The notes beneath the pieces are model-generated. The model saw only the letters and a list, made by a program, of their open reading frames with translations, did no database searches and was not told where the DNA came from. A DNA stretch of 64,000 bases from Oncomelania hupensis. Lineage: Eukaryota; Mollusca; Gastropoda; Littorinimorpha; Pomatiopsidae. The translations under genes were made by a program, and so were the position numbers. The stretch is from the NCBI GenBank assembly GCA_036898135.1, contig CM072523.1:32555311-32619310 (forward strand), read 5' to 3'. The number at the start of each line of letters is the position of its first letter. The first letter of the stretch is position 1. This document shows positions 23,057 to 33,083 of the stretch, in pieces.

Positions 23057-23731
23057 ATGGCCGACCGGGGAGAGCTTGCGCTCAAATACAAGAGTATTGG
23101 CGAGAGCTTAGGGCTCGCCGGCACCGAACTCAAGGACTACGTCCTGGCTAGCGTAGATGCGGACGTGGCCGAGGAAAAGTTGAAGAGGGAGCGAGAGGCG
23201 AAGAGGGAGGAGGAAGAGAGAGCAGCGGCACGGAGGAAAGAGGAGGAGAAAGAGCGCCTCGCCGCGGAAGAACGGGCCGCCGCCCGGAAGAAGGAGGAAG
23301 AGAAAGAGCGCATCGCCGCGGAAGAACGGGCCGCCGCCCGGAAGAAAGAGGAAGAGACGGAGCGCATCGCCGCGGAGGAACGGGCCGCCGCCCGGAAAAT
23401 AGCAGAGGAGGAGAGAGCCGCCGAGCGGAGAAGAGAGGAGGCGAAGGAGAGGATAGCAGAGGAGGAGAGGGCCGCCGCACGGAGGAAGGAGGAGGACGAG
23501 AGGGTCGCGGCACTTGAGGAGAAGAGGAAGGACAAGGAACTGGAACGGCGCCAAGCACTCCTCCAGCTTAAGCGCGATCGCCGCGATCTAGGCATCGCAT
23601 CGCCCGCGAGCGAAGATTTCTCGCTCATCGCCCCCAGCTTCGCCGCCAGCGCCGGAATACCCGCAATCCCCCCCGATTCCGGGGATGAACTTTCCCCTGG
23701 ACCCATTCGTCGAACGAGACGAATCGATTGA
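23057..23731 (+). CDS. gag N-terminal part of element 1, charged coiled coil
   Basis: The ORF opens with ATG, MADRGELALKYKSIGE. From about residue 45 to 165 it becomes an almost uninterrupted run of Glu, Arg, Lys and Ala, with an 18-residue unit of the type AEERAAARKKEEEKERIA repeated in tandem (54-bp DNA unit). It then passes into a Pro/Ser-rich stretch and stops at 23731. Such a sequence should form a long charged helix or coiled coil. The position between primer-binding site and zinc knuckle makes it the N-terminal part of gag, which in this element must serve particle assembly. The frame changes near 23680, where the capsid-like part begins in another frame. The ATG at 23057 fits well, following a leader of about 400 bases. 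Confidence 0.7.
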   Translation: MADRGELALKYKSIGESLGLAGTELKDYVLASVDADVAEEKLKREREAKREEEERAAARRKEEEKERLAAEERAAARKKEEEKERIAAEERAAARKKEEETERIAAEERAAARKIAEEERAAERRREEAKERIAEEERAAARRKEEDERVAALEEKRKDKELERRQALLQLKRDRRDLGIASPASEDFSLIAPSFAASAGIPAIPPDSGDELSPGPIRRTRRID

Positions 23732-24412
23732 AGTTTATCTCGCCCGATTCGAGAGAGTCGCGGGAGAAAACAGCCTTGACCCCCAGTACTGGTATCGCAA
23801 GCTTAGTCATGGCCTTAAAGGGGAAGGCCTACGAAATCCTGCTGGCCAAAGACGCCGACTCTCCCGAGGGAGGGCGACTACCCCGCCCCCAAGAAAAGCT
23901 CTACTTGCAAAAAAAAAAAAAAATGGATTTGTGAGCTCACCCTCAGGGTTTGAGCACTTAAAACCGCTAAAGAATTTTCCCCGGAACCTCCCCCGGAGAA
24001 GAGAAAAAGGGTAGAAGTTTTTTTTAAAACGCCAATTTTGCCGACCCCGGGCCTTAGCTAACCTCCCTACGGGACCAAATGGATAGAAGCAAACGGACGA
24101 ACCAAAAACGTACGACCCGGACTGCTCGAATTGATGCTAGCCGAACCCGAGGCGGGACAATGCCAGCGGAACTTCGGACTTTCGCCGCCGAACAGGGAGC
24201 CGCCCGACTAGAAGACCTCATCATAGTCGCGGACCGCTACCCTCACCGCGCACCCCGACGACAGACAGCCTCGCCGGGATCCGCCCGCACCCTCGTCACC
24301 AGATACCCGCCACCAGCCTCGCCGGCCCGTCCCGCCAGCGAATCACCGCCCACCCCCGCCTAAAGGACGCCCAAACCCCGGAGCAGAGCCTGGGAAGCGG
24401 AGCACAGAGCTC
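23685..24412 (+). pseudogene. gag capsid-like region of element 1, frame-broken
   Basis: Blocks in changing frames give DESIEVYLARFERVAGE, ALKGKAYEILLAKD and, at about 24160-24240, LRTFAAEQGAARLEDLIIVAD. These match the order of the alpha-helical gag capsid of Gypsy-type elements, the part that resembles the SCAN domain. Frame changes fall near 23680, 23820, 23900-24070 and 24240. The most obvious is at a run of 14 A at about 23910. The breaks lie at or near homopolymers while the LTRs are almost identical, so some may be sequencing or assembly errors and not true decay. Confidence 0.7.
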
Positions 24413-25804
24413 TACTGCGGCTACTGCCAGCGCCGAGGACACACCCGCGAGAAGTGTTTTCGCCGCATCAGCGACCAGCGTCGCAAACAAGGCACAGTAT
24501 TGGCCCTACGCCAAGTTACTCCCGACGGGAACCCGGTAACCCCCGTCGTCACTCCCACCGATCGACCGGCCGTCACTGAGCAAGTGACTGTCAACGATCG
24601 CCCAGCCCACTGTCTATACGACACTGGACTCACCTTTGACGCCGTCGTCCGCCGCTCGCTCATCAGGGAACAGGACCTGACCGGCGAAACTATCACTCTG
24701 AAGTTGGCCGACGCGTCTCAGCCCAGCACCACGCTTCCTATAGCCCGGATCAGAGTCACCAGCCGATACGTCACGGGCACCATTCAAGCTGCCGTGATGG
24801 ACCAGCCCCTGTATGACTTGATCCTAGGATGCCGCTACGTATTCTTGGGTATGCCGCCCCAGCCAGTGGAGTCGATGGCCGCCGTCCAGACGCGCGCCCA
24901 GGCGAAAACAGCCGCGACACCACCCCCGATCCCCAACCAGATGCCGGAACAGATCCGGAAGGCCCAAGAAGACGACGTCACCCTCCGCAAGTGCTACGGA
25001 AAGCTTCCCGCCGCACGCACTCCACTCAAGTCCGGGGACTTCTTCGTCGAAGACGGACTTCTCTTCCGTCAGAAGGACGACCATTCGCAACTCGTCGTAC
25101 CTGCGACCCTTCGCCCCCAAGTCCTGGAACTTGGCCATAGCATGCCCCTAAGTGGACATATGGGCATAGGAGCCACCACTCTACGCATCAGCGCTCAGTA
25201 CCACTGGCCCGGGATGGCCGAAGACGTGAAGCGCTACGTCAAGTCCTGTCGCCAGTGCCAACGATACTCGCCCCGCCATCACACCGTACCGGTCACTATC
25301 AGCCCCACCGTAGTCGTCGGGACACCCTTCCAACGAGTGGCAGTCGACATAGTAGGACCCCTTCCGCGGACCAAGAAGCGGAACCAGTATCTACTTACCC
25401 TTGTCGACGCTTGCTCGATGTGGTGTGAGGCCGTTCCACTACCGAAGATTGACGCCGCCCGAGTCGCCGACGCGCTCGTCACCATATTCACACGAGTCGG
25501 ATTCCCGGACAACATCTTGACCGACAACGGGTCCCAGTTCACCGGAAAACTCATGCAGGAGGTTTTCCAACTACTTCGCATTCGCCATATCCGAACTCCA
25601 CCCTACCACCCCGCAAGCAACGGACAGGTCGAGCGCCTTAACGGGACTCTCATCTCAATCATCCGCAAGATCGCCGACGAACAGCCCGAAGCGTGGGACA
25701 CCTACGTCCCGTCAGCACTTTTGCGTATCGAGAGACCCCGCACACCTCCACCGGATACACGCCTTCCACGCTGCTTTTTGGGAGACCCCTTTCTGGACCT
25801 CTAG
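24413..25804 (+). CDS. gag zinc knuckle, protease and integrase of element 1
   Basis: This frame carries a CCHC knuckle (CGYCQRRGHTREKC, from 24416), then an aspartic protease with the active-site block YDTGLTFD and the later flap-distal block LILGCRYV. Next come the integrase zinc finger (two His near 25135-25160, CRQC at 25247-25258) and the DDE core. The catalytic residues are D at 25346, D at 25523 and E at 25631, a D-58-D then D-35-E spacing. Protease processes the polyprotein and integrase joins cDNA to the genome. A one-base length change near 25730, in a T run, shifts the frame. The integrase C-terminus continues in the frame that begins at about 25693, and the tail of this ORF to 25804 is out of frame. 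Confidence 0.9.
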   Translation, partial: YCGYCQRRGHTREKCFRRISDQRRKQGTVLALRQVTPDGNPVTPVVTPTDRPAVTEQVTVNDRPAHCLYDTGLTFDAVVRRSLIREQDLTGETITLKLADASQPSTTLPIARIRVTSRYVTGTIQAAVMDQPLYDLILGCRYVFLGMPPQPVESMAAVQTRAQAKTAATPPPIPNQMPEQIRKAQEDDVTLRKCYGKLPAARTPLKSGDFFVEDGLLFRQKDDHSQLVVPATLRPQVLELGHSMPLSGHMGIGATTLRISAQYHWPGMAEDVKRYVKSCRQCQRYSPRHHTVPVTISPTVVVGTPFQRVAVDIVGPLPRTKKRNQYLLTLVDACSMWCEAVPLPKIDAARVADALVTIFTRVGFPDNILTDNGSQFTGKLMQEVFQLLRIRHIRTPPYHPASNGQVERLNGTLISIIRKIADEQPEAWDTYVPSALLRIERPRTPPPDTRLPRCFLGDPFLDL

Positions 25805-27252
25805 CCGCCCTGCGACGTAGCTGGACCGACGCCAAACTGGACGAGGCACCGGTCGACGCCACGAAATACGTCACCAGGCTCCAGGAAACTCTCAAGGCCA
25901 CATGGAAAGCCGCCTCCGCCAACCTGAAGAAGGCGAGAGAGAGACAAGCCCGCTACCATAATCGCCGCGCCCGGGATCGAGAACTGCAGGTAGGAGACCA
26001 GGTCCTACTACTTCTCCCCAGCGGCACGAACAAGCTAGACATAGCTTGGCAGGGACCCTACCCGGTGCTGGAAAAGCTCTCCCGTACCACCTATCGCATC
26101 GAGGTAGGCGGAAAGCCCAGGACCCACCACATCAACTTGCTCAAGCGGTACCTGGAGCAGCCCGCAATCGCCCCAGACTCCCACTCGCTACTCACGGTCG
26201 CGCTGGCCGTCGAAGTAGACGGTACAGAGACCGGCGTCGCCGAAATTCCGCTAAAAGGGAAGGAATCCTTCCGGGACGTCTCTCTGGACCCCTCACTCCC
26301 CGCCGGCCAGCAACGCCAACTACGCGCCATCGTAGCAGAATACAGGGAAGTCCTCACCGACATTCCTGGGAGGACGGACCTAGAAGAAGTCCAACTAACC
26401 CTGACGGACCCCACTCCCGTCCGCCAGAAACCGTACCCCGTCCCGCTATCCCAGCAGCAGGTAGTAAGGACCGAAGTAGAGGCTCTGCTACAAGCCGGAG
26501 TCATCGCTCCCTCCCGTTCCCCCTACAGCGCAGGTATAGTGCTATCACGGAAGCCCAGCGGAGAACATCGCCTCTGTATCGACTTCCGGCAGTTGAATCT
26601 CGTAACACAGTTCGTACCCGGACCCCTGTCCGACCCGACGGACTTGTTTGCAAAGCTACAGTCCGCCAGATATTTCTCCAGAGTGGATCTGAGCAAGGGC
26701 TTTTACCAGATCCCCGTGCACCCTTCATCCCGCCAGTACCTGGCCTTCAGCACGATGGACGGCCACTATGAGTTTAACGTTCTGCCGTTTGGTCTACACA
26801 ATGCCCCAAGTATTTTCAGCACGATGATGCGGAAGCTGTTGGACCCCCTCCGCTGTCCGTCCCTACACTCTTTTATGGACGACATACTCGTCGCCACGGA
26901 GACATGGGAGGAGCACCTGCGAGTGGTGCGCCAACTCTTACGCCGCCTCAAAGAAGCTGGCCTCACTGCCCGGCCGACCAAATGCCAGTTCGGTTACCAA
27001 GAGCTGGAATTCCTTGGCCACACCATCAGCCAGGGACAGCTCCGGCCTCTGGAAAAGACTGTCCAGCGCCTTCGAGACGCGCCCCGCCCCAAGACCAAGA
27101 AAGATGTCCAGTCCTTCCTGGGACTGAGTGGCTTTTATCAAAAGTTTGTACCCGGATACAACGGGATCGCCGCGCCACTGTCCAGCCTAACACGCAAATC
27201 AGCACCAGACCGAGTCCTCTGGACCCCGCAATGTGAAGCTGCCTTCCATTAG
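25733..27252 (+). CDS. Integrase C-terminus and reverse transcriptase of element 1
   Basis: The ORF starts within integrase (FAYRETPHTSTGYTPSTLLF) and includes its GPY/F-type module (AWQGPYPVLEKL, then HHINLLKRYL). It runs without interruption into reverse transcriptase. RT blocks are SPYSAGIVLSRKPSGEHRLC, FSRVDLSKGFYQIPV, LPFGLHNAPSIF, FMDDILVAT (FMDD at 26872-26883) and FLGLSGFYQKFVPGY. Integrase and RT lie in the same open frame, in that order, which is the key sign of the Gmr1-like arrangement. RT copies the RNA into cDNA in the cytoplasmic particle. The ORF ends at an in-frame TAG (27250-27252) just before RNase H. Confidence 0.93.
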
Positions 27253-27750
27253 CTCAAGGACAAACTGACGTCACAGCCCGTCCTGCGACTCCCCAACCAC
27301 GGACAGCCCTTCGTCCTGCGCACGGACGCCAGCGACGTAGGCCTCGGAGCCGTTCTACTCCAACGGGACTCCGCGGACGCCCCGACGCTCTTCCCCGTCG
27401 CGTACGCCAGCCGGAAGCTAAAGCCGGCCGAACAGAACTACGCCACGTCGGAGAAGGAGTGTCTCGCCCTCGTCTGGGCAGTCCAGAAGTTCCAGTTGTA
27501 TCTCTACGGCTCACACTTTACCGTCCAAGTGGATCATCAGCCGCTTTCCTTCCTGGCGACATCTAAATCGCTCAACGCCCGGCTGATGAGGTGGGCTCTG
27601 CTGCTCCAAGCATACTCTTTCCAGCTGGAGCACATCCCAGGAAAAGACAACCACGGCGCAGACTTCCTCAGCCGTCACCCCGCCACCGACTCCGTCGAGT
27701 CCCCACTGAGGGCCGACGCCCCAGCCTTCATACCCGCCGCCGCCCACTAA
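27253..27750 (+). CDS. RNase H of element 1, after an in-frame stop
   Basis: Same frame as the reverse transcriptase, immediately after the TAG at 27250-27252. Blocks are LRTDASDVGLGAVLLQ (first catalytic Asp), AYASRKLKPAEQNYATSEKE (catalytic Glu) and HIPGKDNHGADFLSRHP, the usual end of Gypsy RNase H. It stops at 27748-27750. The single stop separates two otherwise open parts and is probably a point mutation in this copy. Confidence 0.9.
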   Translation, partial: LKDKLTSQPVLRLPNHGQPFVLRTDASDVGLGAVLLQRDSADAPTLFPVAYASRKLKPAEQNYATSEKECLALVWAVQKFQLYLYGSHFTVQVDHQPLSFLATSKSLNARLMRWALLLQAYSFQLEHIPGKDNHGADFLSRHPATDSVESPLRADAPAFIPAAAH

Positions 27751-27941
27751 CCGTAGCCGAGACCCGGCAGCTCCGCGGACCCCAGCCTTGGGCATCCGCC
27801 ATCTACTACCCGGAACCCTGCATCGCCCCGCATCCCCCGGATCATCTCAAACCATCGTCACACCCGGCAGCCGACCTCAGAGCTGATTGGCCGCGTCTCA
27901 GTCGAGGCCTACGACCTCGCCTTTTTCCTTGGGGGGGCCTC
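27751..27941 (+). other. 3' untranslated part and polypurine tract of element 1
   Basis: About 190 bases of GC-rich DNA without an ORF. A GGGGGGG run (27930-27937) ends four bases before the 3' LTR and probably primes plus-strand synthesis. Confidence 0.65.
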
Positions 27942-29568
27942 TGTGACGAGGCGTACAATCGACCTCTGAGCTAGGCTGCCCACAGTCACTCCTCACACAC
28001 CGCCAGCGACTTCTTCCACACATCCAGTCACCCCTAGCAGGCTCGCTGGCCCACGCGCTTAAGCCCCGCCCCTCGGGGACCCCCTGTTAAAGCCTGACAC
28101 ACCGTTAGACTCGGCGTCAGTCGAAAACCACCCAGCCTTGAAGCCCCAACAGCTTGTCCGAAGACACGTCTCCATCACTGGGCGACCTCTGAGCTACGGC
28201 AGTACTCGTGTGCTTCAACCCGTCTGAGTCAAGGTAAGAGAGGAAACTTACTCTTTGTCATGTAGCAGACCCATCACCCGTCGTTCGCCCAACCTGTCCA
28301 TACGTCCTGTCGATATGTATGTTCATGTTTATAGTTTTGCCTTGATGTGTTGCTGTGACTTGTATTTATTCCTCGCACATATTTTCTACCTTGTATATGA
28401 CTCATGACATGTTTGAATTTATACTTGTATGCTCCATGTTAGCCCCGTGTGTAAATATCCCATGCCATGCTGCCCCTCCACATAGATTAAAGTCCCCAGT
28501 ACAGCCCTCGCCTACAACCCTTCTTCCCTGTACCTATTCCATTTGCTTTCCGCCATGCTCCCAATGTATAAATATTCGCCCCTGTTGCCACTATCCCCGT
28601 CTTAATGCGCCGAAGGTATCGTATATTAGCGGCTGCCAGTAAACTCCACTATAGCCCTATAAACCTAGTTGCATTGTTTGACTGTTGGTATATGCACCGG
28701 ATCAACCTTGACCGGTCAGCCAATTTGAAATCTGAATGGGTAAACTCGCGCAACAGGCGCTGAACCCAGGCTACACCTATCCCCCGCTGATACAGAGTCT
28801 GTATTGCGTTACAGACGGGCTCCTGTACCGGGCGAATTACCCCGGCCCTGTATCATCTCCATGTCGCTGACCCGCTGCAGGCCCCTGACAACCCAGGGAG
28901 TCAACGAGAAGCGTTACTCTGAATTTCATCATCTCCTAGACAGCTAGCAACGAAAGCTGAATTCTTCGCCTGTACCTCCCACAAGATTGGCACTCGTGGT
29001 CATTGCGTCATAGCGTGACCGACTAACCCGCATTGCTTCTGAACCCACGCTAAAGCCTGGTCAAGTGACCACCCAGACTATCTTGGATCAACCGCCGCCC
29101 TTCACTAAACCAGCTAAGTTACTGACCCTACGAGCATCACCACTCGCCAGATTATCTGTGAGGCTCTGAACCATACAGATACACTCCTGCCCTGTGATGA
29201 TATCAGTCCACGGTAGCACTAGTACCCCAGAAATCGATCACCCAGAATATCTCCGAGCTACTCCTTACTGATATAGACGCTATCCACCAGTGACTCACTT
29301 TAGAATTATTTGACCCAGACTACCCACTTCGAATAAATAAACTAAATAGTTACAAATTGCACCTACCCAGACTGGCCTTTGTACTTGAATTTCTCAACTA
29401 GTGTAGTCTACCATCTTTCTCGTCTATCCCCTGACTCTCTCTCATTCATTTAGTTGGCCTAGCATTAATCTCTTGAATGTCATCGCATCATTAGCCTAAC
29501 AAAGGAGGTAATACAGCGCGAGAGATTAAGAGCTTACCCCCATCCCCCCAACCCCTCTCTTTGTGACA
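27942..29568 (+). repeat. 3' LTR of element 1
   Basis: 1627 bp, the same length as the 5' LTR. About eight substitutions were seen by eye, including aa to gt at the AATAAA site near 28087. Confidence 0.93.
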
Positions 29569-29811
29569 AACACCAGGACGAAACACTATCTTGGATGTCA
29601 TTTTCGAACAATAAAACAGCAATACCAAGATCAACACCACCAACACCACCAACAACAAATATTCAGTTATCGATTTTCATCAGTCTCATCCCCGTCCCTT
29701 TTCACTGCACACTCCCTCTTCCCCCTCCACTCCATCCCTACCATTTCCTCTCTTCTTCCCAACCCCACTCTTAGGAACTCCAAGTTTATACACAGAACTA
29801 TATAAAAATTG

Positions 29812-31204
29812 TACTATCCCATTCTATCCTATCCCGTAACTTGAAAATCGTTGGGGTACCACAGATGATCGTTTTATTAGCGTACTCCATCTTTCTCTGT
29901 CCTCAGCAACCCTCATGGCAAGCGTATAGGAAGATGGAGATGATAAGGAAACGCAGCAGCCTTACCTTGGAGTGTAGACCGATGGTCCTGTCTTTCAAAA
30001 TGGGCTTTAATCTTGTCAGGGCAACAGTTGTTTGTGCGATCCTGGAGAGGACTTCCTGTCGGGACACATTATTTAATAAAATGGTTCCTAAATATTTCAC
30101 GCTATGCATTGCGTTAAGGGATTGGCCTTGGACTTTGATGTCCATGTTGATGCCATTGGTGTTGTTGGTCATCATTTTGGTCTTCTCTGCACTTATTTCC
30201 ATTCCACAAGGCTCTGGGGGTGGCGTCAAGCCTCTGTGCCAGCTGCTCAAGTTCTTGTTTTTCTCCAGCCAATCCATCAATGTCATCCGCAAAAAGGAGA
30301 TTACTCTACCCCTTATGCTGACTGTGCCTGCGTGATCAGCAATGGCATCTGACATGATACGTTCCAGGAAGATGTTGAAGAGTGTTGGAGAGAGTAAGCA
30401 TCCTTGACCCATGCCGATTGTTGTTCTGAAGCAGTTCCCGATGGCGCTGTTTTGGATGACTGCACTGATTATTCTAAGGTTGAAAATCTGCTCAGTGACA
30501 TTTCGCCATGCCCTGAATCTTGTTTGTTTTCCAGCTATGATTTATTCAGCTTGGGGTTTCAACCTGTTGAGTATTATTTTCAGGAAGACTTTGCTGGGAA
30601 GGCTGATGGTGCGGTAATTTTTGCACTCCTGGGTTACCCTTTTTGGTAAGAGTGATGACAAGTGACTGGGTCCATGGTGTAGACCACTCCCCACTCTGCC
30701 AGATCTTGTTGCAAATAATGTTGAGGGAGTCAATCATCACTTCTCCTCCTGCTTGAAGCATTTCTTGGGTATGTTGTCCACACCCACTGACTTCAACTTC
30801 TTCAGCGATTGCACTGCTACCTCAACGTCTTCTCTAAGAATTGGAGGATTTCTTCTTCTTTTCTGTTCTGGGGATATAGGCCCTACTAGAACCGTTTGGT
30901 GTGTGGTTGTAAAGTTAAGAGCAGTACTCCGTTCATCTATCCAAGACATCTTGTTCTTCTGTAAGGCATATTTCAGACTTGCTTTGGATCGTGGAGACCT
31001 TGGGTTGTTCAACACTTGTCAACCGCTTCACAGTCCGGAAGTCCTTCTGCTGTTGTTCTTGTTCTGACTGTTCTCTATTTCCTGGCACTGATCTTCTATC
31101 CACTTCTCCTTTGCTGTGCGCATGCCTTTTCGGATGTAATTGTTGATTTTTCGGTAGGCATCAGCTCCCTGTGAGGTGTTCTTTTTTTTTTTTTTAAATC
31201 TCTC
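29812..31204 (-). mobile_element. RTE-like LINE, 3' portion, split by LTR element 2
   Basis: Minus-strand blocks in broken frames follow the family order from higher to lower coordinates. They are YRKINNYIRKGMRTAKEKWI, QKNKMSWIDERS, IICNKIWQSGEWSTPWTQS, GQGCLLSPTLFNIFLERIM, CGMEISAEKTKMMTN and IISIFLYAC. This copy therefore retains the linker and most of the RT. At about 29917 the distal part is missing: caaccctcatgg joins caagcgtatagg, an internal deletion of several hundred bases. The 3' end has the GGATA-type tail (29818-29833). AAAAATTG occurs at 29804-29811 and at 36635-36642, which fits the outer target duplication of the split LINE. Confidence 0.85.
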
Positions 31205-33044
31205 TGTCACCGCCACGACTCCGTCCAAGCAGACGCCACAAACAAACAACTTACACACGCAGACAGCCCAGACAGAATGACGATTTCCCGCAGACGCGAA
31301 GTGATGATTAACACAACGAGTATATATACAACTTTCAACCTATTTATTCATTCAAGCCACACACTCATACACATACAACATTTACACATGAAACGAAGAA
31401 AATGATGATGGAACAATCAACGATTCAATGTAACAATGAAATGGCACGTCAGGATGATCGAGGGTTGCTAATCAACCGAGTCCACGAATCGAATCGTGCA
31501 CCGCCAATGTCCGTTGCACGAGCTAAACAAGAGGGGGTCAAGTGTTAGGAGAGGGACAACAAAGAACGAGCCCACCTGGAGGGATGAAGTTCCCGTCGCC
31601 TCCTTGCAGCGTTGGCTCACGAAGTCCCGGTAACGGTATCCTTCCCCTGCTTGTAGCTGTTGTCGAACACGTGCTGAAGATGACCATGCGGGGTGGCGTC
31701 GCTGCCCCCACTCGACTCCGACGATGATGATAATGATGGTGGTGACACAGTAGTCGCGGCAGCCCTGCCACCGTCGACGTCACACAGCTGAACACCTCCA
31801 GACAGCCTCACCGCGACGTCGAGGCCAGGCTCTGTCTATCCACGTCACAACCACCACAGGAAGGGTGGGGTTGAGGAGTGATGATGATGAAGTCAATGGT
31901 GAGGACGCGTAGACAAACAATGAACATGTAAACGTTACAGATGGCGATGATGATGTTAGGTCCACCTGACCAAGTGCTGTCGTCGTTGACGCACGACGCT
32001 GGTTAACGTTGAACCACGTTAACCAGTCGAACCTGTAACACACTTGTCGCATAGTTAATATCCTGTTTGTCTGACTCTGTCCCTCTCCCTCCAATCACAC
32101 TCTCCCCCCTCTTTCACTCAACTAACTCTCGATGCTTGAGGGGACACAACTGCTGTCCGCTTCCCCTTCCTCGACTCTCTCTCGCTTATTCCCCTTTACT
32201 ATTGTCATCTTCATTTGCAAAAAACGCATATCATAAAACACAATGAACTTATGAATGCAATGAAATGAGCAATGCTGCAAATGAATACATATAAGCATCA
32301 ACACATTACTCAACTCAAGCAACCACAACAACAACAGCAACCACTTCCATCCTTCCTCATTCTCCTTCATTCTCCACCCCCATTCTCCTCCCTCATTCTC
32401 CCTCAGTCACCCACTTCCTTCCTTCTGACTTTCTCAGTGCAACCATTCTCATCCTTCCCTAGCCTTACGCACAGCTCTCGTACCTACACCCCAAACAGCC
32501 AGCACTAGGTTCCTGGGCACAGTGAGGAAAATACCACCATTCCACTTACCCAACCGGTCCGAATGTAATCGCACTCCGTAGCCCTTCTCCACTGCCTCCT
32601 ACGAATACTCCTAAGTAGGGTAATCCTGTAGTGTGTAGTTTCCTAGCCGACAATACCTCAAGCTACCTACCACACCACACAAACTTTGCTATTCTTAGTT
32701 GCACTCCACACTGAGCGAACACTATAGAAACCAGCAATCCTTTTGAACTAGTATCTCACTGGACCAGTTATTATATTACGGTAATAGCTGTCCTACCCTA
32801 CTTTCCAGAACACACCAAAAACACCAGAGCACAAGACAAACACGTCTCTTCTGAACTCTCTCAAACCTGTTCTGCCCTAAAGTGAGTATTTATCCCAACC
32901 GGCTAACCGCTCTATGCTGCTTATTCACGTTCTGCACGCTTCCACTATAATAATCACGCACACCACAACACGCAGTTACTACCCCCGCCCTTATACTCTT
33001 CACCCACAGACTGCCCGGCTTTCATCACAGACTGCCCTGTGACA
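31205..33044 (-). repeat. 3' LTR of element 2
   Basis: 1840 bp. On the minus strand it starts TGTCACAGGGCAGTC and ends GGCGGTGACA. The 55 bases at 32990-33044 recur at 36505-36559. ORFs within it are short and lack motifs. Confidence 0.88.
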
Positions 33045-33061
33045 CCCTCCCCTCCCAAGAC
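33045..33061 (-). other. Polypurine tract of element 2
   Basis: On the minus strand CTTGGGAGGGGAGGG abuts the start of the 3' LTR, as expected for the plus-strand primer. Confidence 0.75.
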
Positions 33062-33083
33062 GAACCTACGGAGAGTTGCAAAC

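Larger units (their letters stand above)
21015..29568 (+). mobile_element. Gmr1-like Ty3/Gypsy LTR retrotransposon 1 (near complete)
   Basis: The element is 8554 bp, with LTRs of 1627 bp each starting TGTGACGAGG and ending TTTGTGACA. It is flanked by the 5-bp duplication AACAC at 21010-21014 and 29569-29573. A primer-binding site follows the 5' LTR and a G-rich tract precedes the 3' LTR. The coding region runs gag (coiled coil, capsid-like part, zinc knuckle), protease, integrase, reverse transcriptase, RNase H. Sequence motifs place the RT and integrase with Ty3/Gypsy, but integrase before RT is the order known in Gmr1-like elements. The LTRs differ at only about eight positions by eye, so insertion was recent. 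Several frame breaks in gag, one in integrase and one stop before RNase H make this copy non-autonomous as assembled. Confidence 0.93.

Noticed and set aside
23108..23706. Long minus-strand ORFs over the gag coiled coil
   Set aside because: They are antisense shadows of the Glu/Arg/Lys-rich repeat; the plus strand has the ATG, position and context of gag.
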